Positions 1 through 11,018 of a DNA stretch of 64,000 nt are shown here, in pieces. Under the pieces are notes generated by a model that saw only the letters and a program-made list of their open reading frames with translations, did not search any database and had not been told where the DNA came from. The stretch is from contig NHNW01000069.1 of assembly GCA_002786025.1 (NCBI GenBank), positions 62,001 to 126,000 of the forward strand, given 5' to 3'. The position numbers and the translations under genes were made by a program. The first letter of the stretch is position 1. Each line of letters starts with the position of its first letter. The stretch comes from Zasmidium citrigriseum. Taxonomy: Eukaryota; Ascomycota; Dothideomycetes; Mycosphaerellales; Mycosphaerellaceae.

Positions 1-607
1 TCTAATCAGCGGCAAGGAGCGTAGGGCGGCCGAAAAGGCCTAGAAGAGAAGCAGGTCATAGGTGAAAGATACCGATCTCTCAGATAGCCCCCTCGAATGA
101 CAACTTGATGATTCTTTCCAAGATCTGATTCCGGGTTCTGCCCTTCGACGTTAACGCTGCCGAGTTGCCACGCGGCTCTTCCGGCTCCTCCATTTCTCAC
201 CACGAGACATGCGTACGAAGTCTGCGATGCACGCGCCCCGGGCCCGGGACGATGATATCGAATTTGGAGATTCGTGTGGAAACGGAGCGGAAGTTGGGAG
301 GAAGAGACGGCGATGGACGTTGCACAAGCCGAGCAAGCCGAGGACCCACCAGCGCCTGCATGCCAACAGCCCGGTACTTCACTAGCAGCAGCAGCTATGC
401 GCATTGTGGGCATACATAAGCCTTTCAGCTCCGTGACCATGCTGTGCCGTCATCTCAATTATTCACCTGCGTGTGCTGAGGCGCAGCGGTGCACACGAGT
501 CTTCAGAAGGCCGCCATGAGCCGGCAGTCGTAATCGACAAGACATACACCTACCGTCGCCCTGCTGTTGGCAATACTGCCGCCTACAAGAAGACCACCAC
601 TGTCACC
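1..607. other. Upstream region of IML2-like gene
   Basis: No convincing gene. Several short overlapping frames on both strands lack ATG starts or recognisable features. The last part is the 5' leader of the gene starting at 608; the reading frame stays open upstream to about 473, but only from a GTG codon. Confidence 0.5.
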
Positions 608-2743
608 ATGAAGAGAGTGGGAGGATGGCTCTCTGGCAAGACCAGTCTGCCTTCTAGCAAAAGTCTCACTGCGATCGACGAGCCCCAGGCACTAAATGAT
701 GCGTTGACATCCGCTGCATTGATCATGAACGACGAGAACGAACGGGCGGAGAAGCTACTTGCGCAGGGCACGAGTCCCTTCCATCGCCTTGGCCGCAGTA
801 CAACGTTCTTCCTTAGGGCGACTTTGGGTTTCGAGAAAGAGATGATGGAGCAGACGTCCGCTTGTCTGGCAGAGGCTGAGGAGTCCGCCAGCGAGCATCA
901 CAGACGAGCAGTCCGTGATCCCACAACAGCACACCAGAGCAAGATATATCCCGCAGGGTCAGAGTATGCGTTGTGTCAGGCTGAGACCCAGCTCATGGCC
1001 GCAGTGATCGGTGTTCTCAACGAGAGCCTGACCGAAAGTCTTCGGGGATTTTACAAACTACGAAGAGCCTTTGCAAGTTTACACACCATCGTAGAGGCAG
1101 AGAACAGATACTTGGACCGGCATTTCTCGAGCTCGAAGACTTCATTATCGAGTGCTACCGCTGAGAAGAGTAGCAGTAGACCTTATGCATCGGAGGAGAC
1201 GTCTGCAACAAACTCAGGAGTCTTGACTCCAACCACCGATGTTGATGAGGAGGCTGAAGATCTGGAATTCAAAGATGCTGAGGAGGGACACTCTGGTCAG
1301 CAGACACCGCTTGAATATCAAGGAAATCTGGATGTTCCACGGATGAAGGACTTGGGTATAAACGATACAGCGAAAGACGATCTCGACAGCAAAGCTTCTG
1401 TGGATACATTGCCGACGTATGGAACACAAGGTGCAGGCAGCAAGCAGGATAACCTCGATTTCAGGGCCGATGTCTCGAACGACCCTATAGACGTGTACAT
1501 ACATTCTGGAGTCTCGCTGTGCTACGGATTACTACAGTTGATCCTCTCGATGGTACCACCGGCCTTCTCCAGGATCCTGTCGATTCTTTCTTTCCGCGGC
1601 GACAGAGAGACCGGCCTTCGATTGCTATGGAGAGCAACAGCATTCAAAGACAACGCCAACGGAGCTCTTGCAGGTGCCATCGTCCTCGGATTCCACAACG
1701 CCCTAGTCGCCCTGTGCGACATCCACACCCGAGAAGCCTTCCCTGCAGCCAAACTCCGCCTCTTACTCCAAGACATGCGCAAATTGTATCCCAAGTCAGT
1801 CATGTGGATTCTCGAAGAAGCACGCATGGCCATGGCAGATCGCGACCTCGAACGAGGCGTCGACGTTCTACAGAACAACCCATTAAAATCTCCGTTAAAG
1901 CAAGTGGAAGCTCTGCGTGTATTCGAGACCAGCATGGCATTGATGTCTCTCCATCGATACGAAGATTGCGCGGAATACTTCACAAACCTCGTGGGCATGA
2001 ACAACTGGAGTCCTGGTCTGTATCTGTACATCGCCGGATGCTGCTATGTCGAACTATACCGCGATCATCTAGAGAAAGACCCCAAGAAAGCCGAGGAGTA
2101 CAAGAAAAAGGCCGACGAAAAGCTGCAAAGCGTGACCGCGCACACAGGCAAAAAGCGTCTCATGGCACGGCAACTACCCCTCGATGTCTTCATCAACCGG
2201 AAGTTGGCGAAATGGAATCACCGAGCCAAGACTCGTGGCGGCGATATGGTCGACGCGATTGGTGTGTCGCCCATTGAAGAGATGATATATTTCTGCTCTG
2301 GATATCGACGGATGCGGCCCGAACATGTGGAGTTATCGTTGAAAGCCCTCGCGTGGTCTGAGAAACAGCATGAAGAGGTCGATGAACCGGTCGATGAGCG
2401 CGCTATCCTCGCTGTTTTGAAGGCCACATGTCTTCGAGCTGCGGGTAACATCGTAGAGGCGAAGACGACGATTGCAGAGGAGGTGTACTGCTACGACCTA
2501 CATCAGATCAAGGCTTGTTCGCACGCGGATAACTGGCCACTCCCCGTGGCACATTACGAGCACGCGGTCTGCTTATGGCAAGAAGCCGGTGGTCAGGATG
2601 GGACTCGCGAGGTGCTACAGCAGTGCAGCGACGAACTGTATAAAGTCGAGAAGTGGGAGTCCTTTGATCTGGAAGCGAGAGTTGGATTGAAAGTCACGAC
2701 TGCCAGGGAAACGCTGACGCGGATTGGGATCAAAAGCCCATGA
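608..2743 (+). CDS. IML2: IML2-like TPR protein (TTC39/DUF3808 family)
   Basis: Predicted 711 aa, single exon. The sequence matches the fungal IML2 family: the N-terminus MKRVGGWLSG, then an IDEPQALNDALTSAALIMND stretch, the HRLGRSTTFFLRATLGFEKE segment, and helical repeats of TPR type to the C-terminus (for example GLYLYIAGCCYVELYR). Yeast IML2 has a similar length and acts in clearing protein inclusion bodies together with lipid droplets, at the mitochondrial surface and cytosol; the relationship to metazoan TTC39 proteins is established. A low-complexity acidic insert lies around residues 180-270, as is common in filamentous fungi. The frame is open upstream to 473 only through a GTG codon, so the ATG at 608 in a CACC-ATG context was chosen. 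It is convergent with the RGS-LOV gene, whose stop codon lies 118 bp away. Confidence 0.88.
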   Translation: MKRVGGWLSGKTSLPSSKSLTAIDEPQALNDALTSAALIMNDENERAEKLLAQGTSPFHRLGRSTTFFLRATLGFEKEMMEQTSACLAEAEESASEHHRRAVRDPTTAHQSKIYPAGSEYALCQAETQLMAAVIGVLNESLTESLRGFYKLRRAFASLHTIVEAENRYLDRHFSSSKTSLSSATAEKSSSRPYASEETSATNSGVLTPTTDVDEEAEDLEFKDAEEGHSGQQTPLEYQGNLDVPRMKDLGINDTAKDDLDSKASVDTLPTYGTQGAGSKQDNLDFRADVSNDPIDVYIHSGVSLCYGLLQLILSMVPPAFSRILSILSFRGDRETGLRLLWRATAFKDNANGALAGAIVLGFHNALVALCDIHTREAFPAAKLRLLLQDMRKLYPKSVMWILEEARMAMADRDLERGVDVLQNNPLKSPLKQVEALRVFETSMALMSLHRYEDCAEYFTNLVGMNNWSPGLYLYIAGCCYVELYRDHLEKDPKKAEEYKKKADEKLQSVTAHTGKKRLMARQLPLDVFINRKLAKWNHRAKTRGGDMVDAIGVSPIEEMIYFCSGYRRMRPEHVELSLKALAWSEKQHEEVDEPVDERAILAVLKATCLRAAGNIVEAKTTIAEEVYCYDLHQIKACSHADNWPLPVAHYEHAVCLWQEAGGQDGTREVLQQCSDELYKVEKWESFDLEARVGLKVTTARETLTRIGIKSP

Positions 2744-2861
2744 GATATTTCTGCCACTAGACCTCGGATCATACAGTGTATACATTACACGCAACGACTA
2801 TCTATGTTTATGACCAAACTTTTCCTCCTGTTCGTGACATCGTGAGTCCCTCTTACCCAGA

Positions 2862-4911
2862 TCAAAAATCCCGAAACGCCTCCTCCGCCTCCCTCCTCTC
2901 CCGTCCACTCTCCGTTGTTTCCTGCGTCCCGGGCCTCTGACTCTGACCCTCTCGTCTCAAATAATCCGCATACAGCTTCCCGCCACTCATCCTCTCCACC
3001 CTTCCCCCACCCCCAACAGTCCCAGCGCGATTCAAACTCCCCGTCACAACCTCATTCTCAACCATAACAACCATCCACACACCAACCCGATCATCACTCC
3101 CGAACAACGGCGTGCAGTGTAGCCAGCGGGTCTTGCCTTCGGCGTGGGTGTTAGGGAGCCAGGTGACTTTTGCGGTTACGCCTGTTCCGCTCGCGAGCGC
3201 GTCGAGGAGGTCTTGATGGATTTTTGGGGGTACGGAAATGCGGTCTAGGAGTTTGCTTTGGAGGAGGCCTGGGATGCGGAGGGCGGGGGAGGTGAATGTT
3301 ATGCGGAGGGAGGGGTAGGGGCGGACGAGGAGATACTGATGAGGGTGTTAGTTGGTGTTGGGCAGGAGGTGGGATGTTTGGTGAGGACCTACATTTTGGT
3401 AAACGCCGGGCAGTCTTCCTGACGACCCCAGGCTTGCGGAGGGCCAGAGGGAGGGTTCGGCTGCGACTTCGTCCATTCCGAGTATTACTCTGCTGCTTCT
3501 TGGTCTATTGTTTGTTGCTCGAGTCGAGCCTGAGCGGACGGATGCTGGGTGGTGCGAGAGAATGCTGTTCCGCTGCACTCTGGGCTTGAATAGTATATCT
3601 GCCTCGTCTTCGGCGAGTAGTTGGCTCAGATCTCTCAATGCCTGCTTGGGATCCCTATCCAAGTGTCCATCATATCCTGTTCCGGGGCGGTCTTGTGACA
3701 AAAGCTGTGCGAACGATTCTAATCCACGGCCATCTTCGATCAATGAGGATACATCGATCTGCGCTCCTAGGAAATACCTCACGGTGCCCTTATTATCATA
3801 GAGCGGAGCCAACATCAGAAGGTTCATGAACGGCGTGCCATCTCTTCGGTAATTCAGTATCGTCTCGCAGCATTCTTCGCCGTGGGTGAGCGCCTCTATC
3901 ATCCTCCTGACTGCCGATTGCGATGACTGGGGCCCTTGGAGGAATCGACAATTGCGGCCGATGACGAAGTCTTTGCTGTATTGTGAGATGTTGTAGAATT
4001 CTATACACCGTCAGTGCCCTCTAGAAAAGCGTGACTGATCTTCTCGTACCTTCGCTGGCGTAGACAATTGGGTTGTCTGGTAACGACGGATCTGTAATAC
4101 AGTAGACCTCCGCGAGGCTGGGTATCAGCTCGTGCATTATGGGAGCACTATTGCCCGTGATCTCTTTGACCAGAGTGTCCGTGACGAGAGACACTAGGCG
4201 ATGTGTCAAGTATGCTGGCAGTGCTTCTTCGACCAATGCCTCCACGGTCCGTTTTGATCTCGCCTCGAATCGTTCATCGAGAGTTGCAGCAACATAAGGT
4301 GGGTGCTCGAGTTGATTGGCGACGGCGTTGGCGTACTCGACAGCTGCAATGGCTTTTCTTGCTTGAGCATATTGCTTGAGAGTATCCGTATGCTGCGGTC
4401 GATACTGATCGAGGAAGCGAGCGAATCGAAGTGCGAGGGAGTAGTCTCGAAGAATCGTATCCAAGTGCTCGACGGAGAAGAAACGGGTAGCCAATGCTTC
4501 GAGGTTGTTGTGAGGAACGATCTGGGGCAGTGGTGGAGGCTTCAGATTGTACGAATCCAGGTCATCCGACTCTCGTCCAGAGGAGCCCATTGCTGTAGTC
4601 GGTTCCGTATATCGCTCGTCATGCTGCTCTTCGGGTATATCGAACACGCTCGGTGGTATTGGCGACGCTATGGGAGACATCTGTTCCCCAATGTGAGATA
4701 CATACAGCTCATCAGTAGCTTCTCGCGGCGTGAACGCTGGCGAGTCGAGGATATCGTCGAGTTGCTGAGTTTCTCGCAGGGAGGGTTCTGACTTTGGCGA
4801 CACATTGACAACGCGAAGGTTCGACATGTTGACGGAGCCCACAGAGCCACTCTTATGGCGTAGCAAAGGTGATGTTTGCTTCTCACGACCTACAAAGTCC
4901 TGCCGGATCAT
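2862..4911 (-). CDS. RGS-LOV photoreceptor-like protein
   Basis: Three exons are supported: 4911-4050, 4000-3393 and 3335-2862, with introns of 49 and 57 nt and GTACGA/GTAGGT donors (about 647 aa). Residues about 137-257 form an RGS (regulator of G-protein signalling) region beginning LEALATRFFSVEHLDTILRD. A LOV/PAS domain follows at about 265-390, carrying the flavin-binding signature GRNCRFLQGP with the photoactive cysteine near residue 305, then NYRRDGTPFMNLL and RYFLGAQIDVS. The last exon holds a conserved C-terminal domain. This order is that of fungal RGS-LOV proteins such as Botrytis BcLOV4, known to bind anionic membrane lipids on blue light. The LOV motif is created across the first splice junction, which supports the model. 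The N-terminus is unresolved: the frame stays open to 5115 without an ATG, so an upstream exon between 5116 and about 5600 is possible; 4911 is the first in-frame ATG. Confidence 0.88.
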
Positions 4912-5712
4912 GGCACTGCTATTTGCGTCACCCTCCACGAAGTGCGTGGGCGCGCCGCGCCAGCACAGGCGATCAGGGATGTTGCCTGAAACGAGAATGG
5001 CAGCGGTCGTAGACTGGACTGGCACGACTGGCTGTACCGGCGGGATCTTGATCGTTCTGCCGTGGCATCCAGATTTCGAAACGGAGTGATGAATCAATGG
5101 CCATCCTGCAGACAAACCTACATGTTATTGAGGGGCTTGTATAGGCGATGGCTAGCCGCGAAACGCGATCGATCTTTTGCATACTGGGCGTCCTGCCATC
5201 CAGGATGAGAGCTGTTTTTCTTGCACGCCAGCTGCGTGGCCAGGATGTGTTGGCGAACGAGGAGAGCCGAAGATAGGTTTGGAAACGTCATCAGCCGGCC
5301 GCGGGAGCTTTGAGCTCTTCGATCACGGGCTGGCCGCTGCGCTGAAAAGCACTTCCTGTTCCTGTTGATCGTCCACGGAGAGTTTGGGGAAAATCTGGAG
5401 GCTCGAACGGGTGTTACAAAAGACGCGTGAAGTCGCGTCTTCCAGTGCAAAATACCTTCATGGCCAGCTCCTTAACATCACATGGCCAATACCACCTGCC
5501 TCCTCTGGCTCGGAAGAAATGCCGTTCTTGGCTGCTCTCGTCCTGAAAGGTGAAGCTGAGCGATGACTCCTCGATAAGGCAGCATGCTATACACCATGGG
5601 GATACTCAATGTACTGATAAGTAGGTACAAAGTTGAGAGAGCATGCACTTACCTGTAGTTCCTTGAATGCGAAGGTTCTTGTCCTCGTCGTTGGAAGCCT
5701 CAACTCTTCAAC
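4912..5712. promoter_or_regulatory. Divergent interval, RGS-LOV / GNAT
   Basis: This stretch separates two divergently transcribed genes. The part from 4912 to 5115 is in frame with the RGS-LOV gene and is probably translated from an upstream exon. From about 5116 to 5712 I see no confident gene; it should hold the start exon of RGS-LOV and both promoters. Confidence 0.45.
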
Positions 5713-6467
5713 ATGCCGTTCCAGCTCCTAGATCTCCGAGAAGAAGACTGCGCCGCAGTAGCCGAAATGGACGAGCTGGCAACAAGAGGGTGGCCGCTCG
5801 GACAAGCCATGGACATCGAAGCCGAAAAGCAGGGCAAGAATCGAAAAGAGATGATCGAGGGCATGATGCTGCAGCATTTCAAAGAGCCGAATCCGAACAG
5901 CAAGCTCATTAAGATCGTGGATTCTGAAAGTGGGATTCTGGTATCGTTCGCGCAGTGGAGCTGGCAATTGAAAGAGACGAAAGAGGAAGTCAAGGGAGAA
6001 GTAAAGGATGAAGTAAAGGATGAAGTAGCAGCCCCAGGGCCTGAGGAAGGAGCGGTCAAGCAAGCCAGAGAAGAGAAACAGAACCTTTTCTCGACTTTGC
6101 GTGCAGAGTCGGAGAGAATGCGCGCGGAAACCTATGGCAACAAGCCGCATTTTAGTATGTCTTTCACTCGCCAAACTGTCATCAACTCGACTAATCGACG
6201 TCAAAAGAGCTTCAACTCCTCATCACGCACCCTGACTGGCGACGCCAAGGTGCCGGGAGCATGTTGATCGAGCATGGCTGTAAGATGGCCGATGAACGCG
6301 GTTTGATATCTGTCTTGACATCCTCTTCGGCTGGCCATCGCCTGTACGAGCGCCACGGCTTCAAGACAATCCAGTATCACGAGCTTGATCTTCGGCCATT
6401 TGGAGTTGATGCCAATGAGCCACGGAGACTTATGATCCGGGAGCCGCAGCGGAAGGTGGTCTCGTAA
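5713..6467 (+). CDS. GNAT-family N-acetyltransferase
   Basis: Two exons, 5713-6154 and 6208-6467, with a 53-nt intron (GTATGT donor, CAAAAG acceptor) give 233 aa. The sequence begins MPFQLLDLREEDCAAVAEMD, the usual strand-helix start of a GNAT fold. The second exon opens with LQLLITHPDWRRQGAGSML, which is acetyl-CoA-binding motif A (R-R-Q-G-A-G), followed by the motif-B region with SSAGHRLYERHGF. A charged, Lys/Glu/Val-repetitive insert (KEEVKGEVKDEVKDEV) sits around residues 90-115 and probably forms a helix. Such proteins transfer acetyl from acetyl-CoA to small amines or peptides; the substrate cannot be told from the sequence. The splice restores motif A, which neither open frame shows complete. 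Confidence 0.85.
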
Positions 6468-7310
6468 AGACAGCGCGGAGATTGAAGAGACACAGCGTGC
6501 TCAACAAAATGCAGAATCTGAAATGGTGAGGAGGTGGTGACATTGCGTGATGACCTTGAAACAAGCGTATCCTTGAAGTCATAACAGTTTTCCTGTTGAG
6601 AGACTCCCTCTGTGGTTGTTGGAAGCAGGATACGCGAAAGCCGTGGAAGGTAGTACTAAGCAGACAGAATGCGGTGAAAGATTAGGCATACTCCATGTTA
6701 CAGCTTGCAACTTTGGGCAGATGACTATTGAAATTCAATATTGATGCTTCGCATCGCCGTCTCGAAACTGTGGAGCGCTGTGTGCCATCGGAGAAGCACC
6801 TGCGTTGTTGCAATGTTGAGTGGTGCCCGGGTGGAGTTGGCTATCGACCAGCATTTGCCGTCTTAGAATCTGTCTTATACATGTCAACCAGTTCGCGGCA
6901 AACCTATGAGAACGCATTGAAGTCGTTCGCCGTTCTCGGATATTTTGACAAGGGTGGACGTGTAGCTCCAGGGTTGATCTTGTCTGAGTCGCGTCGGTTC
7001 AGCCTCATATCATGGATGTTCCAGGATGAGAATAGGGCACCATCAAGTGCCGGGTAGGCGACGCGGTGCCGGGTATTCGTTTCTTTGCTGCATAACGGCA
7101 GCGCCAAAAACGATGGGGAAAAGGCAGGCGAATCCAGGCAGTTGGGAGAGAGGTCTCGCTTCGGCTGGATCTTTGTGGATTCTGCATAGCCGTGCCGATG
7201 CTTGTCATGATGCCCTGCTTTCGATGCTGTCAGACTGTCGCCAGCTCGTCGATTATTACGCCATGATGGATGTGTGTGAACGCCGCCTTCGTCAATACGG
7301 ATGGCGGCAA
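6468..7310. other. Intergenic, no gene seen
   Basis: Several 60-160 codon frames overlap on both strands, but none has a recognisable domain, splice support or typical composition. It includes the 3' end of the GNAT transcription unit. Confidence 0.5.
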
Positions 7311-7616
7311 CCTGTATAATACCCACGCGCACAGGCCATCTTGGCCCCACCCGACCTGCGACCTCTTGGACTTTGGATTTCACCTCGAAACCCCACGCCC
7401 TATGTGTTCTTAGCCCCCCTCGGGGGGTTGGGGGGGCCTATTAACGTTAGCACCCCCTCTAATTTTTTGCAAGCAAAAAGGTGGTGTTTTGGTCGAGAAA
7501 TCTGAGGATTTTGTCGAGGGACTTAGAGAATTTCAACTTCAGCGGGGGTGCGTAGGACTCAGAACGCGCCTGCGTATCGGACTTGAAAGTGTCTGTGCGC
7601 GTGGGTATTATACAGG
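7311..7616. mobile_element. MITE-like element with perfect TIRs
   Basis: A 24-nt sequence at 7311-7334 (CCTGTATAATACCCACGCGC then ACAG) is repeated perfectly in inverse orientation at 7593-7616. The central TA at 7315-7316 and at 7611-7612 can be read as a TA target duplication inside a palindromic CCTG-TA-CAGG target, leaving 18-bp TIRs at 7317-7334 and 7593-7610. The interior (about 260 bp) is noncoding and contains a C6-TC-G6 hairpin core near 7414-7427 followed by G7. Size, TIRs and TA flank fit a Tc1/mariner-type MITE. It is not RIP-mutated. Confidence 0.7.
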
Positions 7617-8126
7617 CCGCCCGGATGGCGATGTGATGTTGTCGTGCTGACGGGCGAAGCGAAGGATGTGACCAGAGCTTAAGGGGGTCCGCAGCAAATC
7701 AGAAGGACCGCTTGGCGGCAAGTGCGATGCACCAGCGAAGTGTGTTCCTTGCAGAGCGCATGCAGATCCCCTGCGTTGTGCGCAGTAGTCGACACCAGTG
7801 CGTCGCCGGCGGGCGTGCAAAGTGCAAGGCTACGCTGGCCTGCCTGCACTCCTATGCAGACACTCCCGGCGTGCAGACTCACTCATTTGCGGTACGGCCA
7901 TTGAAGAGCTGTGAACCAGGAGAAGAACACAGCTGGGCGTGGGGCATATATCACCAGCATCGACAGCAAACCCTGCTAGCTCGCGGGATCCGGGATTGGG
8001 CATCTGGCGCAGCGTCAGCCTCGCCCGCCCAGTGTCTCTCGACCCAATTTGTGCCTTTTCGCCGTCCCGACGTGCAGGAGGAGTCGCTGCTCACCTGCAC
8101 TGCTCCTGCTGCATTTGGCGCGAGAC
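7617..8126. other. 5' region of large disordered-protein gene
   Basis: No independent gene is evident. The frame of the downstream gene is open from a TTG at 8049, but the first ATG is at 8127. GC-rich and probably promoter plus 5' leader. Confidence 0.5.
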
Positions 8127-11018
8127 ATGCCCACCCATCTGCACCGCCTGCACACCCAGCCATGGGCCGACGCTCCCGACTCTGGCAAAGGCGACAAGCC
8201 GCTGCCCGACCTGCCCTCGCCGACCCTCACCAACCCGGACCACATCCTCCCCAGTAGCGGCCTGCCGACCTTCTCGTCGCCGCCGCGGGTCACTCGTCGC
8301 CCGCCCAGCCCGAGTTACCTGCGCGACAGCGAGAGCCCGAGCCCCAAGGCCGCCGCCGCCGCAGTCATGGGCCGCAAGGACAAGCTGGGCCTCATGAGCC
8401 GCAAGATGATGCTGCTGAGGAGTCGCACCGCCAGTGGAGGGGTCCCAAATGGCAACATGTCGCGTAGTTCGCCCTCCCAAGGATCCATCGACGCCGACTT
8501 CATCCCCTCCTCCCCTGTATTGCAAGACGTCGGCAACCTCGCGCCAGAACAGCCCGACTACCTTCAACCGCCAGAAGCCGACCGTCGCAGCAATAGTGGA
8601 GGCAGCTCGTCAAGTGACATCTCCGGCATGACCAACTTCTTGGCCAGGTACGGCAAGCCTGATGGTACCAGCGACGATGAGGCATTGTATGAGAGCGGGG
8701 AGAGTCCTGCGCCTGCGCGATACGAGAATGTGGAAGAGAACGACGCGGAGGCAGATCGAAGGAGGCGAGAGGAATACAACTCGGCTGTGTTGAGCAAACG
8801 CGCAGAACAAATTCTTGCCAACGCAAAGAAACGTCTGAACGTCATGGAGGGGAACCTACGAGGTGCTCGAGATCTGGTCGCGCCGTTGACAGCTGCCAAC
8901 CTGAAACGCGCAACGTCTCTGGGCTCTGCGAACTTCTCGCCGGCATATGGACACGCCCGACGGTATGCGCCGAATGGGTATGACTATAACGATGAGGATC
9001 AGCCATCAGGTCGAAGACTTCAGACGCAGACCAGCTCACCGACCATGGGGCGCGATTACCAGGGCCATTCCAGGGGTTTCAGTGAGACCGAGATTCCGGA
9101 GCGACCGTATACATCGTTGGACAATCCGCATTACATGATGTCGCGAAGCATTCGAGCGCCAGGACGAGGAGTTGAGCCTGCTTTGCGTGGAAGTAGAAGT
9201 CACGACTCCTTGGGAAGCAGCGGCGTAGGTTACGGCGTTGGTCGCGATCGCCCCTTGCATAACAGGGAATCACCAGAGTCCAATCATTTGGAGCCCTTGC
9301 CAGAAGCCGATGAGAATAGACGATCTTTCCGGAGCAGTTCATATGGCGCTGAGTATGGAGTGAATAATGGACTGGGTATCTATCGACCATCCTCCAGGAC
9401 CTCGGATTTGCGTGAGCAAATGACCAATCTCAAAGGCAAGATATCGACACTGAAGGAACGAGCGCGCGAAGACAGCCTCAGAAGACAAAGTCAGTCCACC
9501 TTGCGAAACTCTTCGCCATTCAACAACGCCGTGACAGGCGCACCGGAGTTTTTCTACACCACCTCATCAAGCTATGGCAGTCCGGTCCTTGACACGAATG
9601 CGGGCGTTGGTTGGACCTCTAACAGCAATAGCCCGGCTTCGCCGCAAAAGATGTGGGAGAATGGCATGCCAATCACAGGAAGTCGAAATGCATTCGCAGA
9701 GCAGGCGGCAGCACAAAAGCAGAACGGCCTCCAGCAGGCACGCATCGTGGAGATCGTGGCACCAAAGACACCCGATAGCAAATTCCAAGTGCGGCGACCA
9801 AAGGAGACCGAGCCAATGCCACAGACAGGACACAGAAGGACAGCCAGCGGTACAGCGATCATCGATTCTGCGAAGAACAGATATTCGCATCACCAACGCG
9901 ACAACAGCCAGGAGATGCCAGGAACTTACGTGAACGAAGAAGACGATTATCTGGGAGTGCCTTCTCCAGGACTCTCTACCGATCTGTCTGATTCATCACC
10001 ACTCTCTTCTCGATCTTCTCACGTGGACGACGACTATGCTCCATCGGAAGATGAAGCCAGCGTGTATGAAGACGCTCAGTACGACCAGAACCCGGTGGTG
10101 GCCCATGAAGATAGAGAGGACGCTTTCGATTATGAGCATTTCTTCCTTCACAGCGCGATGGGTACTTACAGCAACGGCAGACGAGGTTCAGAATCTAGCG
10201 GGGCGTCCATTTCTTCCGTCTCAACAGCCAGAGGCCCGGCTTTGGTTGGAGACGAAGATGACGATGCGTTCAATCAGGACTCAGCACTGTATCCTCCACC
10301 CACGCCAGAAACACCCGAGAAGCTGAAGGAAATTGAGCGAAACCTGCACAAGCGCACTCTTTCTGATGAGAGCATTAGCACTCTGGATACTTTTGCAACT
10401 GCAGACGAGGATCCTGAGGACCATGAAGACCACGAGGACCCTGTTTCACCGTTGGCGACGGAAGAAGACGCCCGCAGAATCAGCACATTCAGCCGACGCG
10501 ATGTTTCTCCGCTTGATAACGGCATGCGCAGCAATCCTCTTGACAACCACCAAGTGTCTGCTCGGTCGAACTCGCAGCAAACCTCGCGACCTAGCACTGC
10601 TGTCAAGCATCTAGAATTGGCAGACGACAATTCTGATCGTGCGGATTCCGGAGTGGGAGGCATTTCGCATCGCCAGACTGCAAGTACGGACAGTCAAGGT
10701 GCTCCCCCTGGCACTTTGACACCAAAACAAAGTCACCATGCTCGTTTCGGTAGCGCCGCTCTCAGCACACCACCCACCTCTCCTCCTGCAATCGGACGTC
10801 AAGACCCCGCCACCATTGCCGTCAATGCGCTCCTGGACCCTACTGGCAAATCGCTCGGTCTGAGGAACAAGGCGGTCCTCTTTGGCGTTGTTGAGAGCCT
10901 GAGAAAGGTTGTTCACGAACTTCAAACGGTAGACGATACCGATCACCAGAGTCGCGTGCTCAGGAAACGGCTCGACGATGCCAAGGCCATTCTCGAAGGA
11001 AAGATGCCAAGCCCGTGA
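8127..11018 (+). CDS. Large disordered fungal protein, unknown function
   Basis: Single exon, 963 aa from the ATG at 8127. Not recognised as a named gene. The N-terminus is Pro/Ser rich; a conserved-looking basic block, MGRKDKLGLMSRKMMLLRSR, lies near residue 80. Around residues 220-270 there is a predicted helical, charged segment (NSAVLSKRAEQILANAKKRL, then NVMEGNLRGARDLVAP). A short coiled coil is near residue 440-460 (LREQMTNLKGKISTLKERAR). Long Ser/Asp/Glu-rich disordered stretches follow, and the C-terminus ends in another compact helical domain (DPTGKSLGLRNKAVLFGVVE and following). The arrangement, two short ordered modules at either end of a phospho-site-rich linker, suggests a scaffold or cortical/signalling protein, but that is inference. 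The translation could also begin at the internal methionine of the basic block. Confidence 0.8.
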   Translation: MPTHLHRLHTQPWADAPDSGKGDKPLPDLPSPTLTNPDHILPSSGLPTFSSPPRVTRRPPSPSYLRDSESPSPKAAAAAVMGRKDKLGLMSRKMMLLRSRTASGGVPNGNMSRSSPSQGSIDADFIPSSPVLQDVGNLAPEQPDYLQPPEADRRSNSGGSSSSDISGMTNFLARYGKPDGTSDDEALYESGESPAPARYENVEENDAEADRRRREEYNSAVLSKRAEQILANAKKRLNVMEGNLRGARDLVAPLTAANLKRATSLGSANFSPAYGHARRYAPNGYDYNDEDQPSGRRLQTQTSSPTMGRDYQGHSRGFSETEIPERPYTSLDNPHYMMSRSIRAPGRGVEPALRGSRSHDSLGSSGVGYGVGRDRPLHNRESPESNHLEPLPEADENRRSFRSSSYGAEYGVNNGLGIYRPSSRTSDLREQMTNLKGKISTLKERAREDSLRRQSQSTLRNSSPFNNAVTGAPEFFYTTSSSYGSPVLDTNAGVGWTSNSNSPASPQKMWENGMPITGSRNAFAEQAAAQKQNGLQQARIVEIVAPKTPDSKFQVRRPKETEPMPQTGHRRTASGTAIIDSAKNRYSHHQRDNSQEMPGTYVNEEDDYLGVPSPGLSTDLSDSSPLSSRSSHVDDDYAPSEDEASVYEDAQYDQNPVVAHEDREDAFDYEHFFLHSAMGTYSNGRRGSESSGASISSVSTARGPALVGDEDDDAFNQDSALYPPPTPETPEKLKEIERNLHKRTLSDESISTLDTFATADEDPEDHEDHEDPVSPLATEEDARRISTFSRRDVSPLDNGMRSNPLDNHQVSARSNSQQTSRPSTAVKHLELADDNSDRADSGVGGISHRQTASTDSQGAPPGTLTPKQSHHARFGSAALSTPPTSPPAIGRQDPATIAVNALLDPTGKSLGLRNKAVLFGVVESLRKVVHELQTVDDTDHQSRVLRKRLDDAKAILEGKMPSP

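Noticed and set aside
1519..2277. 252-codon frame inside the IML2 gene, same strand
   Set aside because: Out-of-frame shadow of a well-supported gene; Arg/Ser/His-rich composition typical of shifted coding DNA.
4303..4791. 162-codon plus-strand frame
   Set aside because: Antisense to RGS-LOV exon 1, which has clear domain support.
6904..7383. 159-codon minus-strand frame
   Set aside because: Overlaps the MITE end and has no recognisable feature.
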